A stretch of 32,995 nt of DNA from Abyssibius sp040880065. GTDB taxonomy: Bacteria > Pseudomonadota > Alphaproteobacteria > Rhodobacterales > Rhodobacteraceae. The stretch spans positions 1-32,995 of the forward strand of contig JBBDJE010000022.1 in the NCBI GenBank assembly GCA_040880065.1, given 5' to 3'. Positions 23,902 to 32,574 of this stretch are shown one piece after another. Under the pieces are notes generated by a model. That model did not search any database and was not told the DNA's origin. It saw nothing but the letters and a program-made list of their open reading frames with translations. Made by a program: the position numbers and the translations under genes. Position 1 is the first letter of the stretch. Every line of letters begins with the position of its first letter.

Positions 23902-24783
23902 TCAGAAGCGGGCTTTGGCGTTGATGCCGAAAATTTCTTCACCACCAAAGTCGTTGCTACCACCGACGCTGGCGCCAATGCTGAACATTTCGTTGATCGC
24001 GTAGGTCGCGCTCAACTCCCAGATATCGAAACTGTCAAACGTGGAGTAAATCCCCTTCACCGAAAGGGCGTCATTGATGTGATAGGCGGCCGCCAGCGTC
24101 GTGATAAACTCGCTGGACCCGCCGTCTTGCAGTAAGCCTATCGTGCCGCCAATTTCAAATGCGCCCATGGTGTGGTTTGCGGCCACGGTCCAGGCCGAGA
24201 AGCTGGAACCTTCGAAAAATTCAGCGGCGGCGAGCACGCGTGTGTTTCCGAACTGTGTTTCGCCTGCAACAGAAAAGAGCTCGGCATCGTCACTATAGCT
24301 GGCGGACATGTCGAAATTGCCGAACTGTGCATCAACGCGGATAACGTCAGTCAGGAACCTGAATTCGATGTATCGGCCGATCGGAGCGGGAATTGCATAA
24401 AGATCGAAATAAGTGTTTTCAAACTCGGCAAAGCGCCAATCAAACCGCGCAGCGGCGTTGTCGATCGCGCCATAGCCAACCTGAAAATTGCGAAAGCCGA
24501 TGAAACCATAAAAATCAAACTCTGTCTCGTCGCCGATACCGCCGAAAATCGACAGGCTGCGCACGCCCAGTGTTACAGACATGTCGTTGTTGAATTCGTG
24601 GCGATAACCAAGGCGGAACTCAGCCAGCCCAAAGGATTCATTGCCTGTGCTGTTGAAGGCGTAGCTATAGTCGATATCGCCGGAAAATTCGAACCCTTGC
24701 GGAATTGAGCCCATGGGCATTGACTGCGCATACGCGCCCCCGGCTGCCAGTGTAACCGCTGCTATTGCGACAAGATTTTTCAT
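23902..24783 (-). CDS. Outer-membrane beta-barrel (porin-like) protein
   Basis: This protein of about 293 residues has a signal peptide (MKNLVAIAAVTLAAGGAYAQ), alternating aromatic strands throughout (GFEFSGDIDYSYAFNS, SFGLAEFRLGYRHEF, FDMSASYSDD, LWELSATYAINEMFSIG-like repeats) and a C-terminal Phe. All are typical of outer-membrane barrels. The ATG at 24783 was chosen over 24792 because GGATGG lies 5 bases upstream. It resembles roseobacter small porin-like proteins, but the substrate is unknown. Low Arg/Cys content fits the fold. Confidence 0.85.
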   Translation of the reverse strand: MKNLVAIAAVTLAAGGAYAQSMPMGSIPQGFEFSGDIDYSYAFNSTGNESFGLAEFRLGYRHEFNNDMSVTLGVRSLSIFGGIGDETEFDFYGFIGFRNFQVGYGAIDNAAARFDWRFAEFENTYFDLYAIPAPIGRYIEFRFLTDVIRVDAQFGNFDMSASYSDDAELFSVAGETQFGNTRVLAAAEFFEGSSFSAWTVAANHTMGAFEIGGTIGLLQDGGSSEFITTLAAAYHINDALSVKGIYSTFDSFDIWELSATYAINEMFSIGASVGGSNDFGGEEIFGINAKARF

Positions 24784-24988
24784 GTTGACCATCCAATTTG
24801 TTAAATAAGATTTAATACTTTCTGCATCACGTAAGGTAATTTGTCAAATTCCACAGGCATTTCAGTGCGCCTTTGGAGCAGAATTGTTACATTTTCGCAA
24901 CGCAAACATGCTGCCCTGTCGCGTAACTGTGAGCAGAATGCGGGTTTTTGGCCGTGGCGTTATATCGCAAAGCGGCTAGAATGGTGGC

Positions 24989-25555
24989 ATGTGGATTCGC
25001 GCTCTTGCAACTGTTGCCCTGCTTGCAACCACGCCCATTCGGGCAGAGTTGCTCACCCCCGGTGATTTGCGCGAAGACCGCGCGCCGGGGCTGGAGCAGC
25101 TATTCCTCGACCTGCGCTCGGATGAGCGCGAAGTGTGGCGGCTTGCGGAAACGGCTTTGATCAACCGGTTCAGCCGCTCGGGTTCGCCTGCGATGGATTT
25201 GCTGTTGCAGCGCGGCCATGCGATGCTTGAAGCAGACGATCTTCGTGGTGCAATCTGGCATTTGTCGACCCTTATCGACCATGCCCCGAATTTTGCCGAA
25301 GCCTATAATACCCGAGCGACGGCCTATTACAGGATGGGCGAATACGGGCTGGCGCTTCAGGATGTCCGCGCGACTTTGGTGCTGAACCCCCGCCATTTCA
25401 TTGCGATGGGCGGGCTTGGCATCATTCTGGCCGAACTTGGTCATACCGATCAGGCGCTATCGGCCTTTCGTGCCGCGCAGATCGTTCATCCGAATATGGA
25501 AAGCCTGATCGAGAATATCGAACAAATGGAACAGGCGCGGGGTATGAGCCTGTAA
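24989..25555 (+). CDS. Secreted TPR-repeat protein
   Basis: This 188-residue protein has a signal peptide (MWIRALATVALLATTPIRA). Tetratricopeptide repeats run from about 70 to 175: DLLLQRGHAMLEADDLRGAIWHLSTLIDHAPNFAEAYNTRATAYY, then RMGEYGLALQDVRATLVLNPRHFIAMGGLGIILAELGHTDQALSAFRAA. Such small periplasmic TPR proteins act as scaffolds; no partner is evident. The 196-base gap before it, shared with the divergent barrel gene, shows no clear promoter. Confidence 0.85.
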   Translation: MWIRALATVALLATTPIRAELLTPGDLREDRAPGLEQLFLDLRSDEREVWRLAETALINRFSRSGSPAMDLLLQRGHAMLEADDLRGAIWHLSTLIDHAPNFAEAYNTRATAYYRMGEYGLALQDVRATLVLNPRHFIAMGGLGIILAELGHTDQALSAFRAAQIVHPNMESLIENIEQMEQARGMSL

Positions 25556-25754
25556 CGCGATAGGGTGGGGCGCGGGGTTTTGCGTGGCCGCCCGCCGCTC
25601 AGAACCGGCTTGCCGACACAAGCGCGTAACACTGGGTTAGTGATGGTAGCGCGGTTTGTGTTGCAGGGGCATGTCCGTTCACCGGTTGCGGTTCGGGGCT
25701 GAATCGTCTTATCTGCACGACCAAACCTTGCAAACCTTGCGGCGAGCTTTACCC

Positions 25755-28625
25755 ATGCCCTCAGACATCATCGCCGTGCTTGGCCCCACCAATACGGGCA
25801 AAACGCATTATGCAATCGACCGGATGCTTGGCTATCGCAGTGGGGTAATCGGCCTGCCGTTGCGGCTTTTGGCGCGCGAGGTCTATGACAAGCTCGTTGC
25901 CTTGCGCGGCCCCAGCGTGGTGGCGCTGGTCACCGGCGAAGAGCGGATCGTGCCGCCGCGTGCGCAGTTTTGGGTGTGCACGGTCGAGGCGATGCCAAGC
26001 GGCATTGGCCCTGAATTTCTGGCTGTCGACGAAATCCAGCTTTGCGCCGACCCCGAGCGCGGCCATGTGTTTACCGACCGTTTGCTGCACGCGCGCGGGC
26101 GTGTCGAGACACTGTTCATGGGGTCGGACACCATGCGCGGGCGCATTGCCAACCTTGTTCCCGAGGCGCGGTTTGTCCATCGTGAACGCTTTTCCGCCCT
26201 TACATATACCGGCGTTAAAAAGGTCAGCCGCATGCCGCCGCGTGCGGCCATCGTCGCCTTTTCGGTGGATGAGGTTTATGGGCTGGCCGAGCTTTTGCGC
26301 CGCCAGAAAGGCGGTGCGGCGGTGGTGATGGGCGCGCTCAGCCCGCGCACGCGCAACGCGCAGGTAGATTTGTATCAGAACGGCGATGTGGATTATCTGG
26401 TCGCCACCGACGCAATCGGCATGGGGCTGAACCTCGATGTGAGCCATGTGGCTTTTGCGGGAACATCGAAGTTTGATGGCCGCCGCCACCGCTATTTGCG
26501 TGCCGATGAGTTGGCGCAAATTGCAGGCAGGGCGGGGCGCTTTACCACGCCGGGCAGTTTCGGGGTAACAGGTGCTGCGAGCGCGCTGGAGCCGGACGAA
26601 GTCGAGGCCATTGAAAACCACCAGTTTGCCCCGCTGCGCAAGCTGGAATGGCGCAATTCGGCGCTGGAATATGGCTCGGTTGCGCGGCTTGTATCCTCGC
26701 TTGAACAAAACCCGACCCACCCCGACCTTGTGCGCGCACGCGAGGCGGATGACCTGATCGCGCTTAAAACACTTGCCGCCAATCCGCATATTGCTGGCCG
26801 CGCGCAGGGTGCACCGCGCATAAAGCTGCTATGGGATATCTGCCAGGTGCCCGATTTTCGCAAGGTTTCCGCTGGTGAACACGCCAGTCTTCTGGCGCGC
26901 CTATTTGATTATTTGACAGATACGGGCCGAATCCCCGATGATTTCATGGCCAGCCATGTGGCAATGGTGGACCGGAGCGAAGGAAATATCGATGCGCTTT
27001 CAAAAAGACTCGCCTTTATCCGCACCTGGACCTACGTTGCGCAACGTCCAGACTGGCTTGACGATGCCGCCCATTGGCGCGATGAAACCCGTGCGGTAGA
27101 GGACCGATTGTCAGATGCGCTTCATATGCGGCTGACGCAACAATTTGTCGATCGGCGCACTTCTGTGCTAACGCGCCGGTTGAAACTAAAGGAGGCCCTT
27201 GTGGCGGAACTGAATACTAAAGGCGAAGTAACTGTCGAGGGTGAGTTCATCGGGCGGTTAGACGGGTTTCGGTTCCAGCAGGATCCTTCAGCCAGTGGCG
27301 AAGCCGCGCGCACCTTGCGTGCCGCCGCGCTTGCAGCGCTTGCGCCGGCGTTTTCGCTAAGGGCCGATACGTTTTACAATGCGCCCGATACCGAGATTGA
27401 TTTCACCGAACAGGGTGGGTTGATGTGGGGCGAATATGCTGTTGGCAAGCTGACCAAGGGCAATGACGCATTGTCACCGGGCATTGAAGTTTTTGTTGAT
27501 GAAGATGCCGGCCCCGAGATTGCCGAAAAGGTCCGCCGCCGTCTGAACCATTGGCTTGACCGCCGCATCGCTGCTTTGTTCGAGCCGCTGATCGGGCTGA
27601 AGACTGATGAAACCCTTACCGGGCTGGCCCGTGGTGTGGCCTTCCGGTTGGTTGAAAGCCTTGGTGTGCTGCCCCGCCATGAGGTTGCCAGCGATGTAAA
27701 ATCGCTTGAACAAGACGCACGCGGTGCCCTGCGCAAACACGGCATTCGCTTTGGCCAGTTCACGCTGTTCATGCCGCTGATGCTAAAGCCTGCACCCACG
27801 CGGCTGCGTTTGCTGCTTTGGGCGCTGAACAACGATCTGGCCGATTTTCCGCCCGCGCCACCGCCGGGCCTTGTGACTATTCCCGCGCTGGAAGGCGTAA
27901 AGGCCAGCTATTACCCGCAATCGGGCTATCGTTTGTGTGGCGAGCGTGCAATCCGCATTGATATGCTGGAGCGGCTGGCCGATATGCTGCGCAGCGCCGA
28001 TACGCGCGGCGGGTTTGAAAATACAGCCGATATGCTGTCGATCACGGGGCTGACGCTGGAACAGTTTGCAGCACTCATGCAGGGCATGGGCTATAGCGCC
28101 GAACGCGGCGAGCGCGCCAAAGCGCAGCGCGGGGCCGAGCCCAAAGCCGAGCCCAAAGCCGATGCTGCGCCCGCCGAGGTGCCTGAAGCTGATGGTGAAG
28201 CGGTTAAAGCCGAAGCCGGCGCGCAAGATACATCTGCGCCAAAAGCCGCACCCGAAAGCCCCGTTGAGGCTGAAGCTGCGCCCGAAAGCCCCGTTGAGGC
28301 TGAAGTTGCGCCCGAAGCGGGTGCGCAGGCAGATGCAGCCGCCGAGCTTGAGGTTTTCTACACTTTCCGCTGGGCACCACCGCGCCGCACCACCCCTGCC
28401 AACCCCGCCAATGAAGGCCGCGGCAAACCTGCAAGCGAGGGGCGCAAAAAACGCGCCGATGGCAAAGCGGGTGGCAAGGGGCCGCGCGGCAAGGGCAAGC
28501 AAGAAGGCAAAGGCGGCAAACCCGGCGAGAAGCAAGGCGCCAAACCGGTGCCACGGCCCGAACGCAAGGTCGACCCCGACAACCCCTTCGCCATGGCCCT
28601 TGCAGGCTTCAAGCCGAAAAGCTGA
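25755..28625 (+). CDS. SUV3-like DEAD/DEAH-box RNA helicase with disordered basic tail
   Basis: This 956-residue helicase starts at the ATG at 25755 (MPSDIIAVLGPTNTGKTHYAI). The upstream 33-codon extension looks non-coding. Walker A is GPTNTGKT (about 10-17), the DEIQ motif is at 92-95, and TDAIGMGLNLDVSHV and QIAGRAGRF (255-262) are motifs V and VI. This matches the alphaproteobacterial relatives of the mitochondrial degradosome helicase SUV3. From about residue 800 the protein becomes Ala/Glu/Pro-rich, with two 10-residue tandem repeats (PESPVEAEAA). It ends in a Lys/Gly-rich tail likely to bind RNA. The S4 gene begins 2 bases after its stop. Confidence 0.92.
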   Translation: MPSDIIAVLGPTNTGKTHYAIDRMLGYRSGVIGLPLRLLAREVYDKLVALRGPSVVALVTGEERIVPPRAQFWVCTVEAMPSGIGPEFLAVDEIQLCADPERGHVFTDRLLHARGRVETLFMGSDTMRGRIANLVPEARFVHRERFSALTYTGVKKVSRMPPRAAIVAFSVDEVYGLAELLRRQKGGAAVVMGALSPRTRNAQVDLYQNGDVDYLVATDAIGMGLNLDVSHVAFAGTSKFDGRRHRYLRADELAQIAGRAGRFTTPGSFGVTGAASALEPDEVEAIENHQFAPLRKLEWRNSALEYGSVARLVSSLEQNPTHPDLVRAREADDLIALKTLAANPHIAGRAQGAPRIKLLWDICQVPDFRKVSAGEHASLLARLFDYLTDTGRIPDDFMASHVAMVDRSEGNIDALSKRLAFIRTWTYVAQRPDWLDDAAHWRDETRAVEDRLSDALHMRLTQQFVDRRTSVLTRRLKLKEALVAELNTKGEVTVEGEFIGRLDGFRFQQDPSASGEAARTLRAAALAALAPAFSLRADTFYNAPDTEIDFTEQGGLMWGEYAVGKLTKGNDALSPGIEVFVDEDAGPEIAEKVRRRLNHWLDRRIAALFEPLIGLKTDETLTGLARGVAFRLVESLGVLPRHEVASDVKSLEQDARGALRKHGIRFGQFTLFMPLMLKPAPTRLRLLLWALNNDLADFPPAPPPGLVTIPALEGVKASYYPQSGYRLCGERAIRIDMLERLADMLRSADTRGGFENTADMLSITGLTLEQFAALMQGMGYSAERGERAKAQRGAEPKAEPKADAAPAEVPEADGEAVKAEAGAQDTSAPKAAPESPVEAEAAPESPVEAEVAPEAGAQADAAAELEVFYTFRWAPPRRTTPANPANEGRGKPASEGRKKRADGKAGGKGPRGKGKQEGKGGKPGEKQGAKPVPRPERKVDPDNPFAMALAGFKPKS
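28251..28310 (+). repeat. Two 30-base tandem repeats in the helicase tail
   Basis: The unit starting CCCGAAAGCCCCGTTGAGGC occurs at 28251-28280 and 28281-28310 with a single base change. It codes PESPVEAEAA and PESPVEAEVA. Just upstream a 12-base unit (GAGCCCAAAGCC) is duplicated around 28138-28161. This indicates a slippage-prone, fast-evolving linker. Confidence 0.9.
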
Positions 28626-28627
28626 TT

Positions 28628-29011
28628 TTGGCCGATACGCTGCGACTGGACAAATGGCTATGGCATGCACGGTTTTTCAAAACCCGCACGCTGGCGGCCA
28701 AGTTTGTGTCGACTGGTGGCGTGCGGCTGAATTCAAACCGCGTGGACAAGCCCGCCATTCAGGTCAAACCGGGAGACGGTCTGAGCTTTGCGCTTGGCAT
28801 GCAGGTGCGGGTGGTGCGCATTATCGCGCTGGGCACCCGGCGCGGCCCGGCCCCCGAGGCGCAGGCACTCTATGACGACCTGACGCCAGAGCTGCCGGAA
28901 CCAGCAAAACGCGTCGGTGCAAGGCCAACAAAGAAACAACGTCGTGATATGGATGCTTTTCGTGACGCTGCGGCGCTAACTGGCCTTGAAATCGACCCGA
29001 GCGACGACTAA
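28628..29011 (+). CDS. S4-domain RNA-binding protein (HslR/Hsp15-like)
   Basis: This 127-residue protein uses a TTG start 2 bases after the helicase stop; no ATG is available. The S4 domain is at the N-terminus (LRLDKWLWHARFFKTRTLAAKFVSTGGVRLNSNRVDKPAIQVKPGD), with a basic tail (RVGARPTKKQRRDMDAFRD). Relatives of Hsp15 bind free 50S subunits carrying stalled nascent chains. Tight linkage to the SUV3-like helicase suggests a joint RNA-quality role; this is inference. Confidence 0.9.
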   Translation: MADTLRLDKWLWHARFFKTRTLAAKFVSTGGVRLNSNRVDKPAIQVKPGDGLSFALGMQVRVVRIIALGTRRGPAPEAQALYDDLTPELPEPAKRVGARPTKKQRRDMDAFRDAAALTGLEIDPSDD

Positions 29012-29072
29012 AACCCTAGCGCGCGTAAGGTGTGACAGGCTTTACAATTAAAAACTGTAGATAGGGAAAGCC

Positions 29073-29411
29073 ATGACCTATATTGTCAACGATGCCTGTA
29101 TATCGTGCAAATACACCGATTGCGTTGAAGTCTGCCCGGTAGATTGTTTCTATGAAGGCGAAAACATGCTGGTGATTCACCCCGACGAATGTATCGACTG
29201 TGGTGTTTGCGAGCCGGAATGCCCTGCCGATGCGATCCGCCCCGATACCGAGCCGGACGCTGAAAAATGGGTCGAGTTCAACCGGAAATATGCCGAGCTG
29301 TGGCCGGTCATCATTACCCGTAAAGACCCGCCGCCTGATGCCAAGGAGCATGAGGGCGAGGAGGGAAAACTCGAGAAATACTTTTCGGAAGTTCCCGGAA
29401 CCGGTGGCTAG
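29073..29411 (+). CDS. fdxA: 7Fe-8S ferredoxin
   Basis: This 112-residue ferredoxin has C9, C17 and C50 for the 3Fe-4S centre and C21, C40, C43 and C46 for the 4Fe-4S centre, as in FdxA. The motifs are CISCKYTDCVEVCPVDCFYEG and CIDCGVCEPECPADAI. The acidic C-terminal extension (PPPDAKEHEGEEGKLEKYFSEVPG) is the family norm. GGGAAAG precedes the ATG. It lies between the S4 gene and carD, a common roseobacter order. Confidence 0.95.
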   Translation: MTYIVNDACISCKYTDCVEVCPVDCFYEGENMLVIHPDECIDCGVCEPECPADAIRPDTEPDAEKWVEFNRKYAELWPVIITRKDPPPDAKEHEGEEGKLEKYFSEVPGTGG

Positions 29412-29468
29412 GCGATTCGCGCCTGTGGCAGAATTGGGCGCCTTTTGGCCGTAAATTGCGCCAAAACA

Positions 29469-29500
29469 GGGGTTTGCGCGGCGAAATGACGCCAAGCCCC
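29469..29500 (+). terminator. Hairpin after fdxA, possible terminator
   Basis: GGGGTTTG pairs with CAAGCCCC (one G-U pair) around a partly structured 16-base loop. A T6 run follows 13 bases later (29514-29519), farther than in a classic intrinsic terminator. Confidence 0.3.
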
Positions 29501-29570
29501 TAGCGCGCCCCGCTTTTTTCACACTTAAAAATGTGATATGATGATTTTGTAAATTGACGGCAAGTATCGC

Positions 29571-29587
29571 CATGACGCGGTGTCATG
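29571..29587. promoter_or_regulatory. Palindrome CATGAC-N5-GTCATG in the carD leader
   Basis: A perfect 6-bp inverted pair with a 5-base spacer lies 114 bases upstream of the carD start, in a gap of 289 bases. Its symmetry suits a dimeric repressor or activator site. The regulator is not identifiable from this window. Confidence 0.35.
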
Positions 29588-29700
29588 GGCAAGCCCTGTC
29601 AGCCTAGAAAATTGGAAATCCGCGCGCTGTATGTGCAGTCGAGGATACTCCTTTCTGCGCTTTCAGGGGCAATACTCGGTCGTCAGGAAATGGAGCGAAT

Positions 29701-30213
29701 ATGAGCAAGTCCAAGAACAACGCAGATTTCAGCCCGAATGAGTTTGTAGTTTATCCCAGCCACGGTGTTGGGAAAATCGTTTCAGTCGAGACGCAAGAAG
29801 TTGCGGGCCTGTCGTTGGAAATGTTCGTGATCTCATTTGAAAAAGACAAGATGACCCTGCGCGTGCCCACGGCCAAAGCAACCGCTGTCGGCATGCGTGC
29901 GCTTTCCAGCAATGACATTGTGAGCAAAGCGATGGACACGCTGAAAGGCCGCGCCCGTGTGAAACGTGCCATGTGGTCGCGCCGTGCGCAGGAATACGAG
30001 CAAAAGATCAACTCGGGTGATCTGATCTCGATCGCCGAAGTGGTGCGCGATTTGCACCGCAATGACGACCAGCGCGAACAGTCCTACTCCGAGCGCCAGC
30101 TTTACGAGGCCGCGCTGGAGCGTCTGACCCGCGAAGTGGCTGCCGTGAAAGGCCTGTGCGAAGATTCTGCGCAGCGCCATGTTGGCGATGTTCTGGAAAG
30201 CCGCGCCGCTTAG
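29701..30213 (+). CDS. carD: CarD/CdnL-family transcription factor
   Basis: This 170-residue protein has the RNAP-interacting Tudor-like domain at about 8-65 (SPNEFVVYPSHGVGKIVSVETQEVAGLSLEMFVISFEKDKMTLRVPTAKA). A helical C-terminal domain follows (AMDTLKGRARVKRAMWSRRAQEYEQKINSGDLISIAEVVRDLHR...QSYSERQLYEAALERLTREVAAV). It binds the RNAP beta subunit and stabilises open complexes at rRNA and housekeeping promoters. GGAGCG precedes the ATG. A long leader and a palindrome suggest regulated expression. Confidence 0.95.
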   Translation: MSKSKNNADFSPNEFVVYPSHGVGKIVSVETQEVAGLSLEMFVISFEKDKMTLRVPTAKATAVGMRALSSNDIVSKAMDTLKGRARVKRAMWSRRAQEYEQKINSGDLISIAEVVRDLHRNDDQREQSYSERQLYEAALERLTREVAAVKGLCEDSAQRHVGDVLESRAA

Positions 30214-30232
30214 GTTCGGCGGGCAGACACAA

Positions 30233-30262
30233 AAAACGCGCGTCCCTCGGGGCGCGCGTTTT
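30233..30262. terminator. Bidirectional terminator between carD and cobS
   Basis: AAAACGCGCG... (30233-30245) pairs with ...CGCGCGTTTT (30250-30262) through a 13-bp stem with one G-U pair and a 4-base loop. The A-run on one side and T-run on the other let it serve both convergent genes. Confidence 0.9.
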
Positions 30263-30279
30263 GCATTCGGCGGTGCGGA

Positions 30280-31029
30280 TTAGTAAAGCAGCGCAACCGC
30301 GGCCATCAGGCCAATCGATTCGGCGCTTTGCTGTGAAGCCCCCAGCACATCGCCGGTTTGGCCGCCGATTTTCGCTTTTGCCAGCAGCATCAGGCCAAGC
30401 GCGGGCAGGGCCATGATGCCCACCAGAAGTGCGCCGGAAATGCCTGTCATGGCAATGGCGCCAACAAGGCCAATGGCCAGCCCCAACCCGGCGCTTGCGG
30501 CCGAAGGTTTGCCAAAGCTGGCCGAGGCACCATCGCTGCGCGCATTGGGCAGCGCAAACATCAGCCCCCCCATCAGCGCGCGCGACATGCCGCCAACCGC
30601 GGCCAGTTGCAGCACGAAGTCCCAGCCGCCAAAGCTGACAACCCCGGTAATGCGCATAAAAATCACGATCATCAGCGCCAGCGCGCCATAGGTGCCGATA
30701 GAGCTGTCACGCATAATGGCCAGAATGCCGGCCTTGTCCTTGCCGCCGCCAAACCCGTCGGCGCAATCGGCCAGCCCGTCTTCGTGAAGCGCACCAGTGA
30801 TCAGGATAAGGTAGCCGATTGTCAGCGCGCCAACGCCAAGGCGCGGCACACCAATCCAGGCCAGAAACCACGCCAGAAAGCCCGCGCTGGCCCCCAGCAC
30901 CATGCCGACAATCGGGAAGGCCCATACGCTGCTGGCGCTGGGAGCTTTACCGCCATCGGGCAGGGGCAGGCGGGTCAGGAAGCGAAACGCTGCACTGATA
31001 TCGGCTGGCGATGGGCGTTGGTCGGTCAT
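30280..31029 (-). CDS. cobS: Adenosylcobinamide-GDP ribazoletransferase (cobalamin synthase)
   Basis: This 249-residue membrane enzyme joins adenosylcobinamide-GDP to alpha-ribazole(-phosphate), the last assembly step of cobalamin. The family motifs are FRFLTRLPLP near the start, then ITGALHEDGLADCADGFGGGKDK (acidic metal site) and IMRDSSIGTYGALALM. About six hydrophobic helices are present. GGAAGG lies 12 bases upstream of the ATG at 31029. It is divergent from cobT with a gap of 89 bases. Confidence 0.95.
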   Translation of the reverse strand: MTDQRPSPADISAAFRFLTRLPLPDGGKAPSASSVWAFPIVGMVLGASAGFLAWFLAWIGVPRLGVGALTIGYLILITGALHEDGLADCADGFGGGKDKAGILAIMRDSSIGTYGALALMIVIFMRITGVVSFGGWDFVLQLAAVGGMSRALMGGLMFALPNARSDGASASFGKPSAASAGLGLAIGLVGAIAMTGISGALLVGIMALPALGLMLLAKAKIGGQTGDVLGASQQSAESIGLMAAVALLY

Positions 31030-31118
31030 GGCACTTTGCCTTCCGTTTTCGGGCTAAACAATATTTTGCTTATGCATTAGATATTTGCCAACAGTATAAG
31101 GCAGGGCCAGTGCAAACA

Positions 31119-32129
31119 ATGATATTTTCTTCCCTAAAGCAATTTCGTGCCGCATTGGCGCAGCAACCCAAGCCAAATTCGGCGGCCAGCGATGCAGCGG
31201 CCGAGCGCAATAACCAGCTCACCAAACCCCCCGGCGCGCTGGGGCGGCTGGAAGATATTGCCATTTGGTATGCAGGGTGGCGCGGGCAGGCCGCATCGCG
31301 CATAACCGCACCGCAAGCCGTTGTTTTTGCGGGCAATCACGGGGTTGTGGCGCAGGGTGTTTCGGCCTTCCCGCCCGAGGTAACCGTGCAAATGGTTGCG
31401 AATTTCGAGCATGGCGGCGCGGCAATCAACCAGCTTTGCAAAAGCTTCGGCACGGCGCTTGACGTGGTGGCGCTGGATCTGGATACACCAACGGCAGATT
31501 TCACAAGCGCACCGGCCATGGACGAAGCGGCGGTTTGCGCGGCGCTTTCGGCAGGCTGGAACGCGGTTGACCCGCAGGCCGATCTGTTTCTGACTGGCGA
31601 AATGGGCATTGGAAACACCACCAGCGCCTCGGCCATTTGTGCGGCATTGTATGGCGGCGGGGCTGTGGCCTGGGTTGGTCGCGGCACCGGGGTTGATGAT
31701 GACGGGCTTGGCCGCAAAGCCGATGCCATTGCCCGCGGTCTTGCCTTGCACGCGCATCTGTGTGACGACCCGTTGCAGGTTTTGGCCTGTTTTGGCGGGC
31801 GCGAGCTGGCCGCAATGGCAGGCGCAATCGCGCGCGCGCGCAGCCTGCGCATTCCCGTGGTGCTCGACGGTTTCATTTGCTGCGCGGCTGCTGCGGTTCT
31901 GGCAAAGGCGCAGCCCGGCGCGCTTGATCATTGTATCGCAGGGCATGTCTCGGCCGAGTCTGCCCACGCCCCGCTGCTGGACCGGCTGGGGCTGAGCGCG
32001 CTTTTGTCGCTGGGTATGCGGCTGGGCGAAGGCTCGGGTGCGGCGCTTGCGGTCGGCGTGCTCAAGGCAGCGGTCGATTGCCATGCCGGCATGGCAACCT
32101 TTGCCGAGGCGGGGGTTTCGACCGGCTAG
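31119..32129 (+). CDS. cobT: Nicotinate-nucleotide--dimethylbenzimidazole phosphoribosyltransferase
   Basis: This 336-residue enzyme makes alpha-ribazole phosphate for cobalamin's lower ligand and so supplies CobS. The motifs are LTKPPGALGRLEDIAIWYAG, VVFAGNHGVVAQGVSAFPPEVT, LTGEMGIGNTTSASAI, GRGTGVDDDGLGRKADAI and DGFICCAAAAVL. SAESAHAPLLDRLGLSALLSLGMRLGEGSGAALA near the end contains the conserved catalytic-region Glu. The ATG at 31119 gives the normal length; an in-frame GTG at 31110 is possible. No B12 riboswitch fits in the short gap. Confidence 0.95.
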   Translation: MIFSSLKQFRAALAQQPKPNSAASDAAAERNNQLTKPPGALGRLEDIAIWYAGWRGQAASRITAPQAVVFAGNHGVVAQGVSAFPPEVTVQMVANFEHGGAAINQLCKSFGTALDVVALDLDTPTADFTSAPAMDEAAVCAALSAGWNAVDPQADLFLTGEMGIGNTTSASAICAALYGGGAVAWVGRGTGVDDDGLGRKADAIARGLALHAHLCDDPLQVLACFGGRELAAMAGAIARARSLRIPVVLDGFICCAAAAVLAKAQPGALDHCIAGHVSAESAHAPLLDRLGLSALLSLGMRLGEGSGAALAVGVLKAAVDCHAGMATFAEAGVSTG

Positions 32130-32187
32130 CAGAGCGGCGCGGGCGTATGGGTGCAAAAGGTGGGCGGCTTCGGCATTGTGCCGGTGC

Positions 32188-32574
32188 CTAGCCGTCGATC
32201 TCAATTCTGATGCTTGGCTCCATCCCGCACATCAGACAGCAACGCGAGGGGTTGTAGTCGCATTCCGACGACTGGCCGCGCATGCTGCGGCCAGCTGTCA
32301 TCCTCCCGTCGAGTGATTCGGCGCCATAGCATACGAATTCCAAAAACGAACAGCGCATCGTAAATGTCTCGACGCTTCCCGCGCTAAGGCGATAGGCGCG
32401 CTGCGGGTCGCTCGGGCTAATTTGTCGCCCCTCCGAGTAGAAGACGAGCCGAAGATCATATGGCACATTTGAGTGTACTTCAAATTCGGCCTCGCTTGTT
32501 TGCGCCTGCACCGGCGTTGCGCCCGCTAAAGCTGCAAACATCAGGCCGATGGCCACAAAGATACTCTTGAACAT
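32188..32574 (-). CDS. Small secreted Cys-rich protein, unknown function
   Basis: This 128-residue protein has a signal peptide (MFKSIFVAIGLMFAALAGATPVQAQ) and a strong GGAGG SD upstream. The mature part begins with a beta-like segment (AEFEVHSNVPYDLRLVFYSEGRQISP). It has seven cysteines in the second half (MRCSFLEFVCYG, SSECDYNPSRCCLMCG), suggesting disulfides or metal binding. I do not recognise the family. It lies alone next to AT-rich DNA. Confidence 0.65.
   Translation of the reverse strand: MFKSIFVAIGLMFAALAGATPVQAQTSEAEFEVHSNVPYDLRLVFYSEGRQISPSDPQRAYRLSAGSVETFTMRCSFLEFVCYGAESLDGRMTAGRSMRGQSSECDYNPSRCCLMCGMEPSIRIEIDG

Noticed and set aside
24842..24847. TTGACA (minus strand) upstream of the beta-barrel gene as a promoter -35
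   Set aside because: No acceptable -10 lies 16-18 bases downstream; the AT-rich TATTAA is 24 bases away.
31030..31118. Cobalamin riboswitch between cobS and cobT
   Set aside because: The gap is 89 bases, too short for a B12 riboswitch, and no B12-box-like sequence was seen.
31134..32204. Minus-strand open frame of 356 codons opposite cobT
   Set aside because: It mirrors cobT codons and has no start signal or known motif.
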